Below, one piece after another: positions 24,051-32,105 of a stretch of 33,494 nucleotides of DNA. The notes under the pieces are model-generated. The model was given only the letters and a program-made list of their open reading frames with translations. It ran no database searches and had not been told where the DNA came from. Position 1 is the first letter of the stretch. The number at the start of each line of letters is the position of its first letter. The position numbers and the translations under genes are program-made. Where the stretch lies: assembly GCA_937911505.1 (NCBI GenBank), contig CALEMF010000114.1, positions 1 through 33,494 of the forward strand, written 5' to 3'. Origin of the DNA: an uncultured Cytophagales bacterium. GTDB lineage: Bacteria; Bacteroidota; Bacteroidia; Cytophagales; Thermonemataceae.

Positions 24051-25103
24051 TCACCCATAATACTCCCTACGCATCCTAGCCAATAAGGCATTTACCTTTT
24101 CTAGATCTACCTTCTCTGGTAAGTCGGATTGCTCATAAAGGTGATCCATCTGGGCGATTTTTTTCTCGGCGGTGTCGAGTAAGGCTTCGTAAGTAAACTC
24201 ACCTGCTCGAATCTGCATCAAGTAGTCTCTGTTAGGTCGCCTTACAATGACCTGCTTTTGTAGAGCAATTTCCTCTGCCATATCGATCAGGCGCATGGTA
24301 TGCATCATGTTTTTTGTGTCGTAATGCTTACCGTGTTGCATTGTATTTTCATAGCGCGCCTCATTGCGTTCTTCTACCCAGTCCCAATAAGCTTTGTATT
24401 GCTTGCAGTAATACGAGTAGCCATCCTTGTTGAAATACAGGTAGGCTTCAGGGTGTGCTTCCTTAGGTACAGCGCTCAGGGCTACTTGGTTGGCCTTTTC
24501 TTTTAGCATAATACCCTTATAAGTACCCGCATCGTCATAAAAAAGCGCGTATACATCGCGCATGTGTGCAATATTAACCAAGCCACAATGTATCTGCTGA
24601 TAGTTTTTTATCTCAAGCCATTTTAGCAGAGGTACAGCCCCCTGCCCTGCTGTCACATAACAAAAATGCAAAATATTCTTACGTGCTTTCTCTACAGGAT
24701 TTAAGATTTTTTTGTTCAATCCACGTGCTTTCTTTACCTGTGTCATGGCATAGCCCGCAAAAGTATTTTTACACTGTTTGGTCAAGAAATCTTCACTTTT
24801 AATGTGATCCATCAAGGGATGTTTGTATAATAAGCAGTCAGACGGTACATTGAGTAGCTCCAAAATATTAGGGTTATTCTTGGCCAATAGTTCTATAAAC
24901 CGACCCAGCTCGTAATAGGTAATATCTTGGGTTTCATCGCTTATTTGCGCTACATCATCCAGCCCATAGATGGCCTCTTGGGGTAAAATAAACACCCCTC
25001 TGATATCCGTATCTGATTGTGGTGTATCTGTACCGTAAGCTTTACTACCGCTAATCGCCTCTAATAAAATCAATTTCCGTTGTTTTAATTCCTCTATTGT
25101 CAT
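24051..25103 (-). CDS. RlaP-like nucleotidyltransferase-domain protein
   Basis: A 350-residue member of the RlaP/YcgL-type nucleotidyltransferase superfamily (predicted nucleotidyltransferase, DUF2204-like RNA-ligase-associated group). The polymerase-beta-like active site is clear near the N terminus: AISGSKAYGTDTPQSDTDIRGVFI, with Gly19-Ser20 and candidate metal ligands Asp31 and Asp33. A mainly helical C-terminal region follows (residues ~100-350), with many Lys, Tyr and His residues. In other genomes such genes can neighbour an RNA ligase; none is here. The expected activity is nucleotide transfer to RNA or a small molecule, but the target is unknown. I prefer ATG at 25,103 on the minus strand over an upstream in-frame TTG at 25,115. 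It is the only convincing minus-strand gene in the window. Confidence 0.82.
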   Translation of the reverse strand: MTIEELKQRKLILLEAISGSKAYGTDTPQSDTDIRGVFILPQEAIYGLDDVAQISDETQDITYYELGRFIELLAKNNPNILELLNVPSDCLLYKHPLMDHIKSEDFLTKQCKNTFAGYAMTQVKKARGLNKKILNPVEKARKNILHFCYVTAGQGAVPLLKWLEIKNYQQIHCGLVNIAHMRDVYALFYDDAGTYKGIMLKEKANQVALSAVPKEAHPEAYLYFNKDGYSYYCKQYKAYWDWVEERNEARYENTMQHGKHYDTKNMMHTMRLIDMAEEIALQKQVIVRRPNRDYLMQIRAGEFTYEALLDTAEKKIAQMDHLYEQSDLPEKVDLEKVNALLARMRREYYG

Positions 25104-25109
25104 CTTATT

Positions 25110-25190
25110 ACTCAATACTGTCTACTTGATACTCAATACTTGATACTATGTACTAACTACTATCTACTAATTACCAACTTTCTACCCACT
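25110..25190. repeat. TACT-rich imperfect direct-repeat tract
   Basis: The region upstream of the minus-strand nucleotidyltransferase consists of imperfect short repeats. ACTCAATACT occurs at 25,110-25,119 and again at 25,131-25,140. TACTTGATACT occurs at 25,123-25,133 and 25,137-25,147. Variants such as TACTAACTACTATCTACTAA continue to ~25,175. On the minus strand it reads as a series of AGTA units. It begins inside or just upstream of the first codons of the nucleotidyltransferase gene and would form its leader. The spacing is too irregular and the units too short for a CRISPR array. Confidence 0.6.
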
Positions 25191-25226
25191 TCTTACATCC
25201 TAATAAGCGCTCATTTCGTAAACACC

Positions 25227-25258
25227 TTTGTGATCCGCTCATGATTTGTTTACTTTTA
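25227..25258 (+). promoter_or_regulatory. Candidate Bacteroidota promoter for the PorV/PorU-like pair
   Basis: TTTG at 25,227-25,230 and TACTTTTA at 25,251-25,258 are separated by 20 bases. They match the Bacteroidota sigma-factor consensus (TTTG around -33, TAnnTTTG around -7) except for the last base of the -7 element. Transcription would begin a few bases downstream, giving a short leader before ATG 25,284. The match is by eye only. Confidence 0.45.
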
Positions 25259-25283
25259 TCAATGATTCGTGTATATACTAGCA

Positions 25284-26345
25284 ATGAAAATCATTCGTAT
25301 CATAGGATTTATCAGCCTGTTAAGCCAGTCTCTTCTTGCGCAAAACACCCCCAAATATAGCAATGAATTTCTAAATATCGGGGTAGGTGCTAGAGCATTA
25401 GGGATGGCCAGTGCCCAAACAGCAGTAGCCAACGACGTCACTGCTGGCTATTGGAATCCAGCCGGCTTACTCAACATAGAAGACAAGTACCAAGGAACGT
25501 TAATGCACGCTGAGTACTTTGCTGGAATTGCTCAGTACGACTACCTTGCCTTTGCCACTCCTGTCGACTCTAACAGCCACATCGGGGTTTCTATCATTCG
25601 CTTTGGGGTGGACGATATTCCTGATACGCGCTTCTTGTATGACATCAACGGTGCGATTAATTACAACAACATTACTTTCTTTTCTTCTGCCGACTACGCT
25701 TTTCTCTTGTCTTATGCACGTAGAAGCAACCTGATAAAAGGCTTACAGTTAGGTGCGAACTTCAAAATCGTACATCGCCAAGCAGGTGACTTTGCAACGG
25801 CTTGGGGCTTTGGCTTGGATGCGGGCGCACAACTTGAACGTAACGGCTGGGTGATAGGAGTAATGGCCCGAGACATTACAGGTACTTTTACCGCTTGGAA
25901 CCATAATCTTGCCCTCATTTACGATATTTACGTACAGACTGGTAACCCTATCCCTCAGAATTCAGTTGAAGTGACAGTACCCAAACTAAGTGTAGGTGTC
26001 GCCAAGCGATTTCCTGTTTTTCAAAACTTTGGCTTCTTAGCAGCACTCGACTTAGCAAGTACCTTCGATGGGCAAAGAAACGTGCTGATTCGCTCCAACT
26101 TTGCTTCTATAGATCCACGTATAGGGGTAGAAGCAGACTACAAGCAGAAAATCTTTCTACGTTTTGGCGCAGGTGAGGTACAAGAAATCAAAGATTTTGA
26201 TGGTACTACATACTACACTTACCAAATGAACTTTGGCGTAGGACTACAGTTTAAGCAATTTGCCATCGACTACGCCTTAACGGACATTGGCGATCAAGCA
26301 GAAGCTTTGTATTCCAACGTATTTTCGGTAAAGGTAGGTTTTTAA
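25284..26345 (+). CDS. PorV/PorQ-family outer-membrane protein (PorV2-like)
   Basis: A 353-residue PorV/PorQ-family beta-barrel. A signal peptide covers residues 1-19 (hydrophobic core IIGFISLLSQSLLA, cleavage expected before Gln20). The family signature follows at once: NEFLNIGVGARALGMASAQTAVANDVTAGYWNPAGL. The rest has alternating amphipathic strands and ends in an aromatic residue (VKVGF), as outer-membrane barrels do. PorV acts in type IX secretion as a shuttle that brings cargo to the attachment complex with PorU. The neighbouring C25-type gene begins ten bases after its stop, so the two are probably co-transcribed. The long partner suggests the paralogous PorV2 type rather than the core PorV. 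I chose ATG 25,284 over GTG 25,269, because the signal peptide starts cleanly there. Confidence 0.85.
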   Translation: MKIIRIIGFISLLSQSLLAQNTPKYSNEFLNIGVGARALGMASAQTAVANDVTAGYWNPAGLLNIEDKYQGTLMHAEYFAGIAQYDYLAFATPVDSNSHIGVSIIRFGVDDIPDTRFLYDINGAINYNNITFFSSADYAFLLSYARRSNLIKGLQLGANFKIVHRQAGDFATAWGFGLDAGAQLERNGWVIGVMARDITGTFTAWNHNLALIYDIYVQTGNPIPQNSVEVTVPKLSVGVAKRFPVFQNFGFLAALDLASTFDGQRNVLIRSNFASIDPRIGVEADYKQKIFLRFGAGEVQEIKDFDGTTYYTYQMNFGVGLQFKQFAIDYALTDIGDQAEALYSNVFSVKVGF

Positions 26346-26355
26346 CGGGTTGTTT

Positions 26356-29300
26356 ATGAAGTATTTGAAGAAATCAACGTACATCTTATACCTTCTTATG
26401 GGTATGGTAACTACCAGTTATGCCCAATATGGTAATGAATGGATCAATTACACCCAAACCTACTATAAAATTCCTGTAGTAGAAGAAGGGCTTTACCGAA
26501 TTACACCTGCACAACTGCAAGCAGGCGGCTTCCCAACGTCTATCGACCCACGTACCATACAAGTTTTTCACCGAGGTCAAGAACAAGCCATTCGCGTACA
26601 GGGAGAGGCCGATGGTGTCTTAAACCCAACCGACTACGTAGAGTTTTACGGCCAAGGCAATGATGGCCTCCCCGACAGAGCGCTTTATTATACCAACCCT
26701 GCTTTTCACTTAAATCCTTACGTCAATTTGCATTCTGATACTACTGCTTACTTCATTACTTACAAAGTTGATGGTAGTAACGGTAAACGCATGCCACTGG
26801 TTGATGTACCAAATACAGGCTTTACGCCAGAAGTATACCACAATCAAGAGGAATTGCGCGCCTTTAAAGAAGAGATGTCGGCTGGGAGAAATTATGTCGC
26901 TACCTCTAGTTCTTTTCTTTACATTAGTTCTTACGACTTAGGCAAGGGTTACGCAAGCCTTCCTATCAACCCAAATACTGTCAGAGACTTTACCTTTCCT
27001 ATTGCCAATCATACAGGTACAGTACCACCCAGGCTGGAAGTTGACTATGTCAGTCGCTCCAATGCCAATGCCAACATAACCATCGCTGTTGGGAATTCTA
27101 CAGGAAGCTTACGTAATATAGGTTCTTTTATCAGTAGTGGTTATAGCGCCAGCACATTTACGCAAACGCTTCAGTTGAGTGACTTTCCCAGTGTTAATGG
27201 CGACTTCATTGTACGTGTAAGTAACGGTACAGGCACCAGTTCTATATCGATTGTGGCCATCAGGCTTACCTACGCCCAGCAACTTAATGCCAACAGCCAA
27301 CCTGAGAAATACTTTACACTCAATCCACAAGCGGGCGGCACCTCTCTCGTACAGATCAGTAATGCTCCTAGTAATGCTTCTTTGTTAGACATCACAGACC
27401 TTAACAACGTACGCGCCATTCGAACTACTGCCTCTGGCACGCTCAATGCAGTCATTAACAATACCAATACCTCCAGACGTTTGTACCTCACTGGTAGTCC
27501 CAAAAGTATACTAGGTCTACAAGCAGTGACTTTCAACAACTTCGATCCTGCTCTGTATAATTATATCATCGTTAGCCATCCAAAGCTAATGCAACCCGCC
27601 TTAGGCTACAGTAATGCAGTGCAAGCCTATGCTGACTACCGTGCTTCGATTGCAGGAGGCTCACATAGTACATTTATCGTAGACATCAACCAACTTTACG
27701 ACCAATTCAACTATGGTGAGTACAGCCCTTTAGCCATTCGTAATTTTGCCAAATATATGTATGATAATGGCACGCCTGAATATATCTTTCTCATCGGTAG
27801 AGCCATTACCTTAAGAGCCAGAGACCCTCAATTTCCCTCCTACTCCATCAGCTTAGATATTCGTAACAACCCTGCTAACCGTGCGCGTAATTTAGTACCT
27901 ACTTTCGGCTATCCAGGCAGCGATATTCCTTTAACCGCCAACTTCAATGGCCGTTTGCATGTACCGGCTATTCCCATTAGCCGTATCACAGTAGATACCC
28001 CTGAAGAAGTCGCTCGTTATCTCAATAAAATGAAGGAACACGAGACCATCGGCGGAGACGTATGGCGTAAGAACATCATTCACCTCAGCGGTGGCATCGA
28101 AGCCAATGAACGTACTAACTTTAGGAATTTCCTTGGTAACTACGAAGCACTTGCAGAGGGAAAAGATTTTTTTGCAGGTAGTGTATTCACGGTAGCAAAA
28201 AGAACTACTGAAACGGTAGAGTTTATCAATATTTCAAACCAAATCAACGACGGAGCTTCTCTCGTCACCTTTTTTGGTCACTCTGGTATTGATATTACCG
28301 ATATAGACATTGGGAGATGCTCCGACGATGCCAATGGCTATCGGAATAAAGGCAAGTACCCCATGGTGCTCGCCAATGGCTGTAGCATAGGAGATGTGTG
28401 GTCGGGTAGGTTCAGCTTGGCAGAAGATTGGATGTTTACGCCTGATCGAGGCGCCATTGCTTGGCTAGCTACTGCACAACTAGGCGGTGCGCCTTGGCTC
28501 AATAATTACTCCGCTCGCTTCTACACAGTCAGCTATACCAATCCAGCCTCAGTGGGACTCGCTATAGAAGAGACCTTTGGGCGCCCGATAGGAAAAATTC
28601 ATCAAAACGTAGTACAGAGCTACTCTCCTGGTGAGCTATCTCGAGGCATAGAGCTCGCCCACGTGCAACAGATGACTCTACAAGGCGACCCAGCAATGCG
28701 GCTCGTCATCGGTAGCGAAACAGACTATCATACCCAAGATACTTGGCTTTCCTTAGAGTCTTTCGACGGAACGCCCATCAATGCGCGCGCTGATTCAGTC
28801 AAGCTGAATATAATTGTTGCTAATTTAGCCAGAACTTCTCGTAGACCCCTCGATATTAGCGTGACGCGTACATTAAGCTCTGGCGTAGTCATTGACCATA
28901 CCCCTGCTGAGGGTTTCGATCCCATTGACCGTGTTGACACGTTGAGTATTACCTTAAATCGCCCTGAAGGGGTGAGCACTTTTGGGAATAACCGCATTGA
29001 AGTAAGGCTAGATTATAGAGATTCAATTCCTGAGGTAAATGAGATGAATAATCGGGCTGTCATCGAATTTTTCTTTCCAGACATAGGCGCTAGGGCGCTC
29101 TTCCCACCTCCTTACAGTATTGTGAGCAACCAACCTGTCACTTTAGTAGCACAAAGCGGCAATACAGATAACCAAAATAGAGACATCATTTTTGAAATAG
29201 ATACCAGCCATACTTTCAACAGTCCCGTAAAGAAATCGGCCATTGTGCCTACCAATGGAGTAGCCTCTTGGCAAACTACCCTGCTCACTGATCAGCTCCC

Positions 29301-31389
29301 TTCAGATAGCCTTGTGTACTACTGGCGTGTTAACTTTGCCGATGCCATCAATAATAGCAATGTGCTCTGGGACGAACAGTCTTTTACTTATATCAAAGAT
29401 AGTCCAGCAGGTTGGTCACAGCGTCCCTTCCCACAGTTCTCAGAAAGTGCAGATGTCCAAATTGTAAAAGATAACGCACGCCGACGCTGGCTATTTCAGC
29501 AAATTACCAATCGTGTACAAGTAACTACTTTCGGGGGGGCTAATCCGAATGTTAATAACTTGTCTCTTTCCTTTGACAACATCCCCATTATTGCTACAGA
29601 CAATCCGCTTACTTGTATCACGAATGGGTTGGTATTAATGGCCGTTGACGGTCAAACCCAGACCCCCTACCAAGCCTCTAACTTCAGCACTTGCGGACGT
29701 CGGCAAGCCCCCATCAATGGGCTTAGTACTACGGCCTTAAACGACGGTACATTTGCAGGCTGGATCGCTTCTGTAAAGACAGGCGACTACGTTATTCTTT
29801 TCAATAAAGGAAACATCAATGCCAGTACTTGGAATACTATTAAGCCTCAGCTACGTTTAATAGGGGCTACGGAGGCAGCCTTAGCAACGCTTCAAAATGG
29901 CCATGGCTATATCTTAGTAGGTAGAAAAGGAGGGCAAGCCCTTCACGAAGTCATTGCTACCTCTATTTCTACCCCTACACAAGACCAACTAGACCTAGAT
30001 GCACAAGTGGGTGGAGGCGCTACGGAAGGAAGTATTACCTCTACGCGTATTGGGCCAGCAAGCGACTGGAGCGCCTTGTATAAAACTATTACTTCGGCAG
30101 AGTCACCTTCTACAGATGAAAATAGGCTGGAAGTAATAGGGGTACAACTGGATGGTCAAGAGCAAGTTCTCATCAACAATGTGGTTCCTGATGTACGCTT
30201 TCTCAACACCATCAATGCCGATACTTATCCCTACTTAAAACTTCGCTTACATACGAGAGATGTTGCCAATGCTACTCCTGCGCAGATCAGAAAATGGCTT
30301 GTGCTCTTTGAGGGTGTCCCAGAGGGCTTTATCAACATAGACAAGATAGGTGCAGAAAAGTATGAGGTAAGTGAGAAGCAGGAAGGAGAAACCTTTTCGC
30401 TTACTTTTGCTTTTGAAAATATTGGAGATAAAGACTATGCTTCGGAAGAACTTACAGTAGAGTATGTCATTATTAATCAAACCAATAGTACCCAAGAAAG
30501 AGAAACCCTACAGATCAAAGCGCCCAAGATAGGAGAAACCACCGAGTTTACCATCGACATAGAAACACTGGGTAGAGGCGGCACCAACGCCCTACGCGTA
30601 TTTGTCAATCCTCGTATTGAAGTAGAGCAATACTTTGACAATAACATTTTTGAGGTGAGCTACGAAGTAATTGCCGATAATAAAAACCCGCTCTTAGATG
30701 TCACCTTTGATGGGGTACGTATTTTGGATGGAGAGATCGTCTCCCCTAGTCCACTGATTGGTATTCGCCTGCGCGACGATAACCCCTTCATTACCAGAGA
30801 AGATACTGTAGGCTTAGAAATTGCCCTCAAAAGACCTTGCGATGGCTGTAGTTTTGAGAATATCTACTTCAGCGATCCTAACCTCCGTTGGGTGCAAGAA
30901 GAAGGAAACTTTAACGTAGAATATCATCCTAAAAACTTAGGCGATGGTATTTACTCCTTACGTGTACAGGGTACTGATGCACGAGGTAATGCAGCGGGTA
31001 CAGTCCCCTATGAGATCAACTTTGAAGTTATCAATGAATCTACTGTCACCAACTTTTTTCCTTATCCTAACCCTTTCTCTGGTTCAACGCGCTTTGTATT
31101 CACCCTTACTGGTGCAGAGATTCCACAACAGATCAAAATTCAAATTATGACTGTGACAGGAAAGGTTGTCAGAGAGATTACACAAGATGAACTAGGCCCT
31201 ATTCGCATTGGTAATAATATTAGCCAATATGCTTGGGACGGTACAGACGAATTTGGCGATAAGCTTGCCAATGGTGTTTATCTCTACAGGGTTTCTATGC
31301 GCCTCAACGGAGAGGGAATGAAGCAACGCGCCACTGCAGCCGATAAGGCCTTTAAAAAAGGCTTTGGAAAATTATACATCTTACGCTAG
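26356..31389 (+). CDS. C25-peptidase-like T9SS sortase (PorU/PorU2-like)
   Basis: A 1,677-residue protein. A signal peptide covers 1-23 (cleavage before Gln24), followed by the PorU-type opening WINYTQTYYKIPVVEEGLYRI. The peptidase C25 region spans about 405-780. His642 in FFGHSG and Cys676 in ANGCSIGDVW are in the expected dyad positions, 34 residues apart, against His440 and Cys473 in gingipain R. A CARDB-like segment follows at ~812-908, then further beta-rich regions. The end (~1567-1677) has FPYPNPFSGSTRFVF, VTGKVVRE and NGVYLYRV, resembling a T9SS sorting/FlgD-like domain. PorU of Porphyromonas is 1,158 residues, so this is much longer and fits the PorU2 group. Its expected role is removing the sorting domain of secreted cargo and attaching cargo to a surface glycolipid. 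ATG 26,356 is preferred over TTG 26,350. Confidence 0.88.
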   Translation: MKYLKKSTYILYLLMGMVTTSYAQYGNEWINYTQTYYKIPVVEEGLYRITPAQLQAGGFPTSIDPRTIQVFHRGQEQAIRVQGEADGVLNPTDYVEFYGQGNDGLPDRALYYTNPAFHLNPYVNLHSDTTAYFITYKVDGSNGKRMPLVDVPNTGFTPEVYHNQEELRAFKEEMSAGRNYVATSSSFLYISSYDLGKGYASLPINPNTVRDFTFPIANHTGTVPPRLEVDYVSRSNANANITIAVGNSTGSLRNIGSFISSGYSASTFTQTLQLSDFPSVNGDFIVRVSNGTGTSSISIVAIRLTYAQQLNANSQPEKYFTLNPQAGGTSLVQISNAPSNASLLDITDLNNVRAIRTTASGTLNAVINNTNTSRRLYLTGSPKSILGLQAVTFNNFDPALYNYIIVSHPKLMQPALGYSNAVQAYADYRASIAGGSHSTFIVDINQLYDQFNYGEYSPLAIRNFAKYMYDNGTPEYIFLIGRAITLRARDPQFPSYSISLDIRNNPANRARNLVPTFGYPGSDIPLTANFNGRLHVPAIPISRITVDTPEEVARYLNKMKEHETIGGDVWRKNIIHLSGGIEANERTNFRNFLGNYEALAEGKDFFAGSVFTVAKRTTETVEFINISNQINDGASLVTFFGHSGIDITDIDIGRCSDDANGYRNKGKYPMVLANGCSIGDVWSGRFSLAEDWMFTPDRGAIAWLATAQLGGAPWLNNYSARFYTVSYTNPASVGLAIEETFGRPIGKIHQNVVQSYSPGELSRGIELAHVQQMTLQGDPAMRLVIGSETDYHTQDTWLSLESFDGTPINARADSVKLNIIVANLARTSRRPLDISVTRTLSSGVVIDHTPAEGFDPIDRVDTLSITLNRPEGVSTFGNNRIEVRLDYRDSIPEVNEMNNRAVIEFFFPDIGARALFPPPYSIVSNQPVTLVAQSGNTDNQNRDIIFEIDTSHTFNSPVKKSAIVPTNGVASWQTTLLTDQLPSDSLVYYWRVNFADAINNSNVLWDEQSFTYIKDSPAGWSQRPFPQFSESADVQIVKDNARRRWLFQQITNRVQVTTFGGANPNVNNLSLSFDNIPIIATDNPLTCITNGLVLMAVDGQTQTPYQASNFSTCGRRQAPINGLSTTALNDGTFAGWIASVKTGDYVILFNKGNINASTWNTIKPQLRLIGATEAALATLQNGHGYILVGRKGGQALHEVIATSISTPTQDQLDLDAQVGGGATEGSITSTRIGPASDWSALYKTITSAESPSTDENRLEVIGVQLDGQEQVLINNVVPDVRFLNTINADTYPYLKLRLHTRDVANATPAQIRKWLVLFEGVPEGFINIDKIGAEKYEVSEKQEGETFSLTFAFENIGDKDYASEELTVEYVIINQTNSTQERETLQIKAPKIGETTEFTIDIETLGRGGTNALRVFVNPRIEVEQYFDNNIFEVSYEVIADNKNPLLDVTFDGVRILDGEIVSPSPLIGIRLRDDNPFITREDTVGLEIALKRPCDGCSFENIYFSDPNLRWVQEEGNFNVEYHPKNLGDGIYSLRVQGTDARGNAAGTVPYEINFEVINESTVTNFFPYPNPFSGSTRFVFTLTGAEIPQQIKIQIMTVTGKVVREITQDELGPIRIGNNISQYAWDGTDEFGDKLANGVYLYRVSMRLNGEGMKQRATAADKAFKKGFGKLYILR

Positions 31390-31411
31390 GTCTATCAAGA
31401 AGCCTCACTGC

Positions 31412-31444
31412 TTTGAAAATTAGGTTTTAATTTATTTACTTTAA
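31412..31444 (+). promoter_or_regulatory. Weak candidate promoter before the J-domain gene
   Basis: TTTG at 31,412-31,415 lies 21 bases before TACTTTAA at 31,437-31,444. The second element keeps only part of TAnnTTTG (the last two bases differ). It lies in the 88-base spacer between the sortase-like gene and ATG 31,478, suggesting independent expression of the small gene. The match is modest. Confidence 0.25.
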
Positions 31445-31477
31445 GGGATTATTCACACATCCTACTAAATAGACCGC

Positions 31478-31942
31478 ATGATCACCGAGAAACTTTGGCG
31501 ACTAATTAAGGCTTATATCAACGATACTATTGATAGCATACTCGAAGAAAGAGGCTTTGGTGAAGACAAATACCAAGACCCAGGCGACGATTGGGAAGAG
31601 CGCTACCGCAAATACAAATCGGGTGAGAAAAACCACGACGACTTCTACAAAAGCTACGAACGCTACAAACAGTACTATCAGCAGTCTAAGGGCTATGGAG
31701 GGTATCAGCGTGAGCAATACGGGGGTACTAAGAATGATCTAGATGCAAAGTATTATAAGTATTTAGAAGTTCCTTATGGCGCTTCTTTTGATGTGATTAA
31801 AAAAGCGTACAAAGAACAAATGAAGAAATACCACCCAGATAAGTTCTATAACAACGAAAAAAAACGAGAGGCTGCTCAGAAGCTCTCCAAGAAGCTCAAT
31901 GAGGCCTATCAACACTTCTCTAAAAAGTTTGGTAAAAAGTAG
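31478..31942 (+). CDS. Small protein with C-terminal DnaJ domain
   Basis: A 154-residue protein whose last ~65 residues form a J domain: YYKYLEVPYGASFDVIKKAYKEQMKKYHPDKF with the essential His119-Pro120-Asp121, then KKREAAQKLSKKLNEAYQHFSKKF. J domains stimulate the ATPase of DnaK. The first ~88 residues are a charged, Tyr/Lys/Gln-rich linker (YRKYKSGEKNHDDFYKSYER) preceded by a short hydrophobic-charged helix. There is no Gly/Phe region, zinc finger or substrate-binding domain, so it is not the general DnaJ. An adaptor targeting DnaK to a specific client is likely. No membrane segment is seen. It lies alone between the sortase-like gene and a lipoprotein gene. Confidence 0.85.
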   Translation: MITEKLWRLIKAYINDTIDSILEERGFGEDKYQDPGDDWEERYRKYKSGEKNHDDFYKSYERYKQYYQQSKGYGGYQREQYGGTKNDLDAKYYKYLEVPYGASFDVIKKAYKEQMKKYHPDKFYNNEKKREAAQKLSKKLNEAYQHFSKKFGKK

Positions 31943-32038
31943 CACCCTCTTATCTCTTCTCTCCTACACTCAAACAGTAGTTTGGTAGACTTAATCGTAT
32001 AAACGAACATATAATTAAAGTTTTATATAAAAAAACAT

Positions 32039-32046
32039 TAGTTTTG
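32039..32046 (+). promoter_or_regulatory. Candidate -7 element upstream of the lipoprotein gene
   Basis: The octamer TAGTTTTG fits TAnnTTTG exactly and lies 60 bases before ATG 32,106 in the AT-rich 163-base spacer that starts at 31,943. No clear TTTG is present about 20 bases upstream; only an A/T-rich stretch is there, so the -33 element is weak or absent. Confidence 0.4.
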
Positions 32047-32105
32047 TAGTATTGTCCGCTTCTAATATATAGATGTGAAGCGATATACCACTTAAAGGTC
32101 CGTTT

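Noticed and set aside
25110..25190. Possible CRISPR or iteron array
   Set aside because: Repeat units are about 10 bases, overlapping and irregular, with no unique spacers and no cas or replication gene nearby.
31345..31376. AAGGCCTTT/AAAGGCTTT inverted repeat as a terminator
   Set aside because: It lies within the last codons of the sortase-like gene, before its stop, and no T-run follows.
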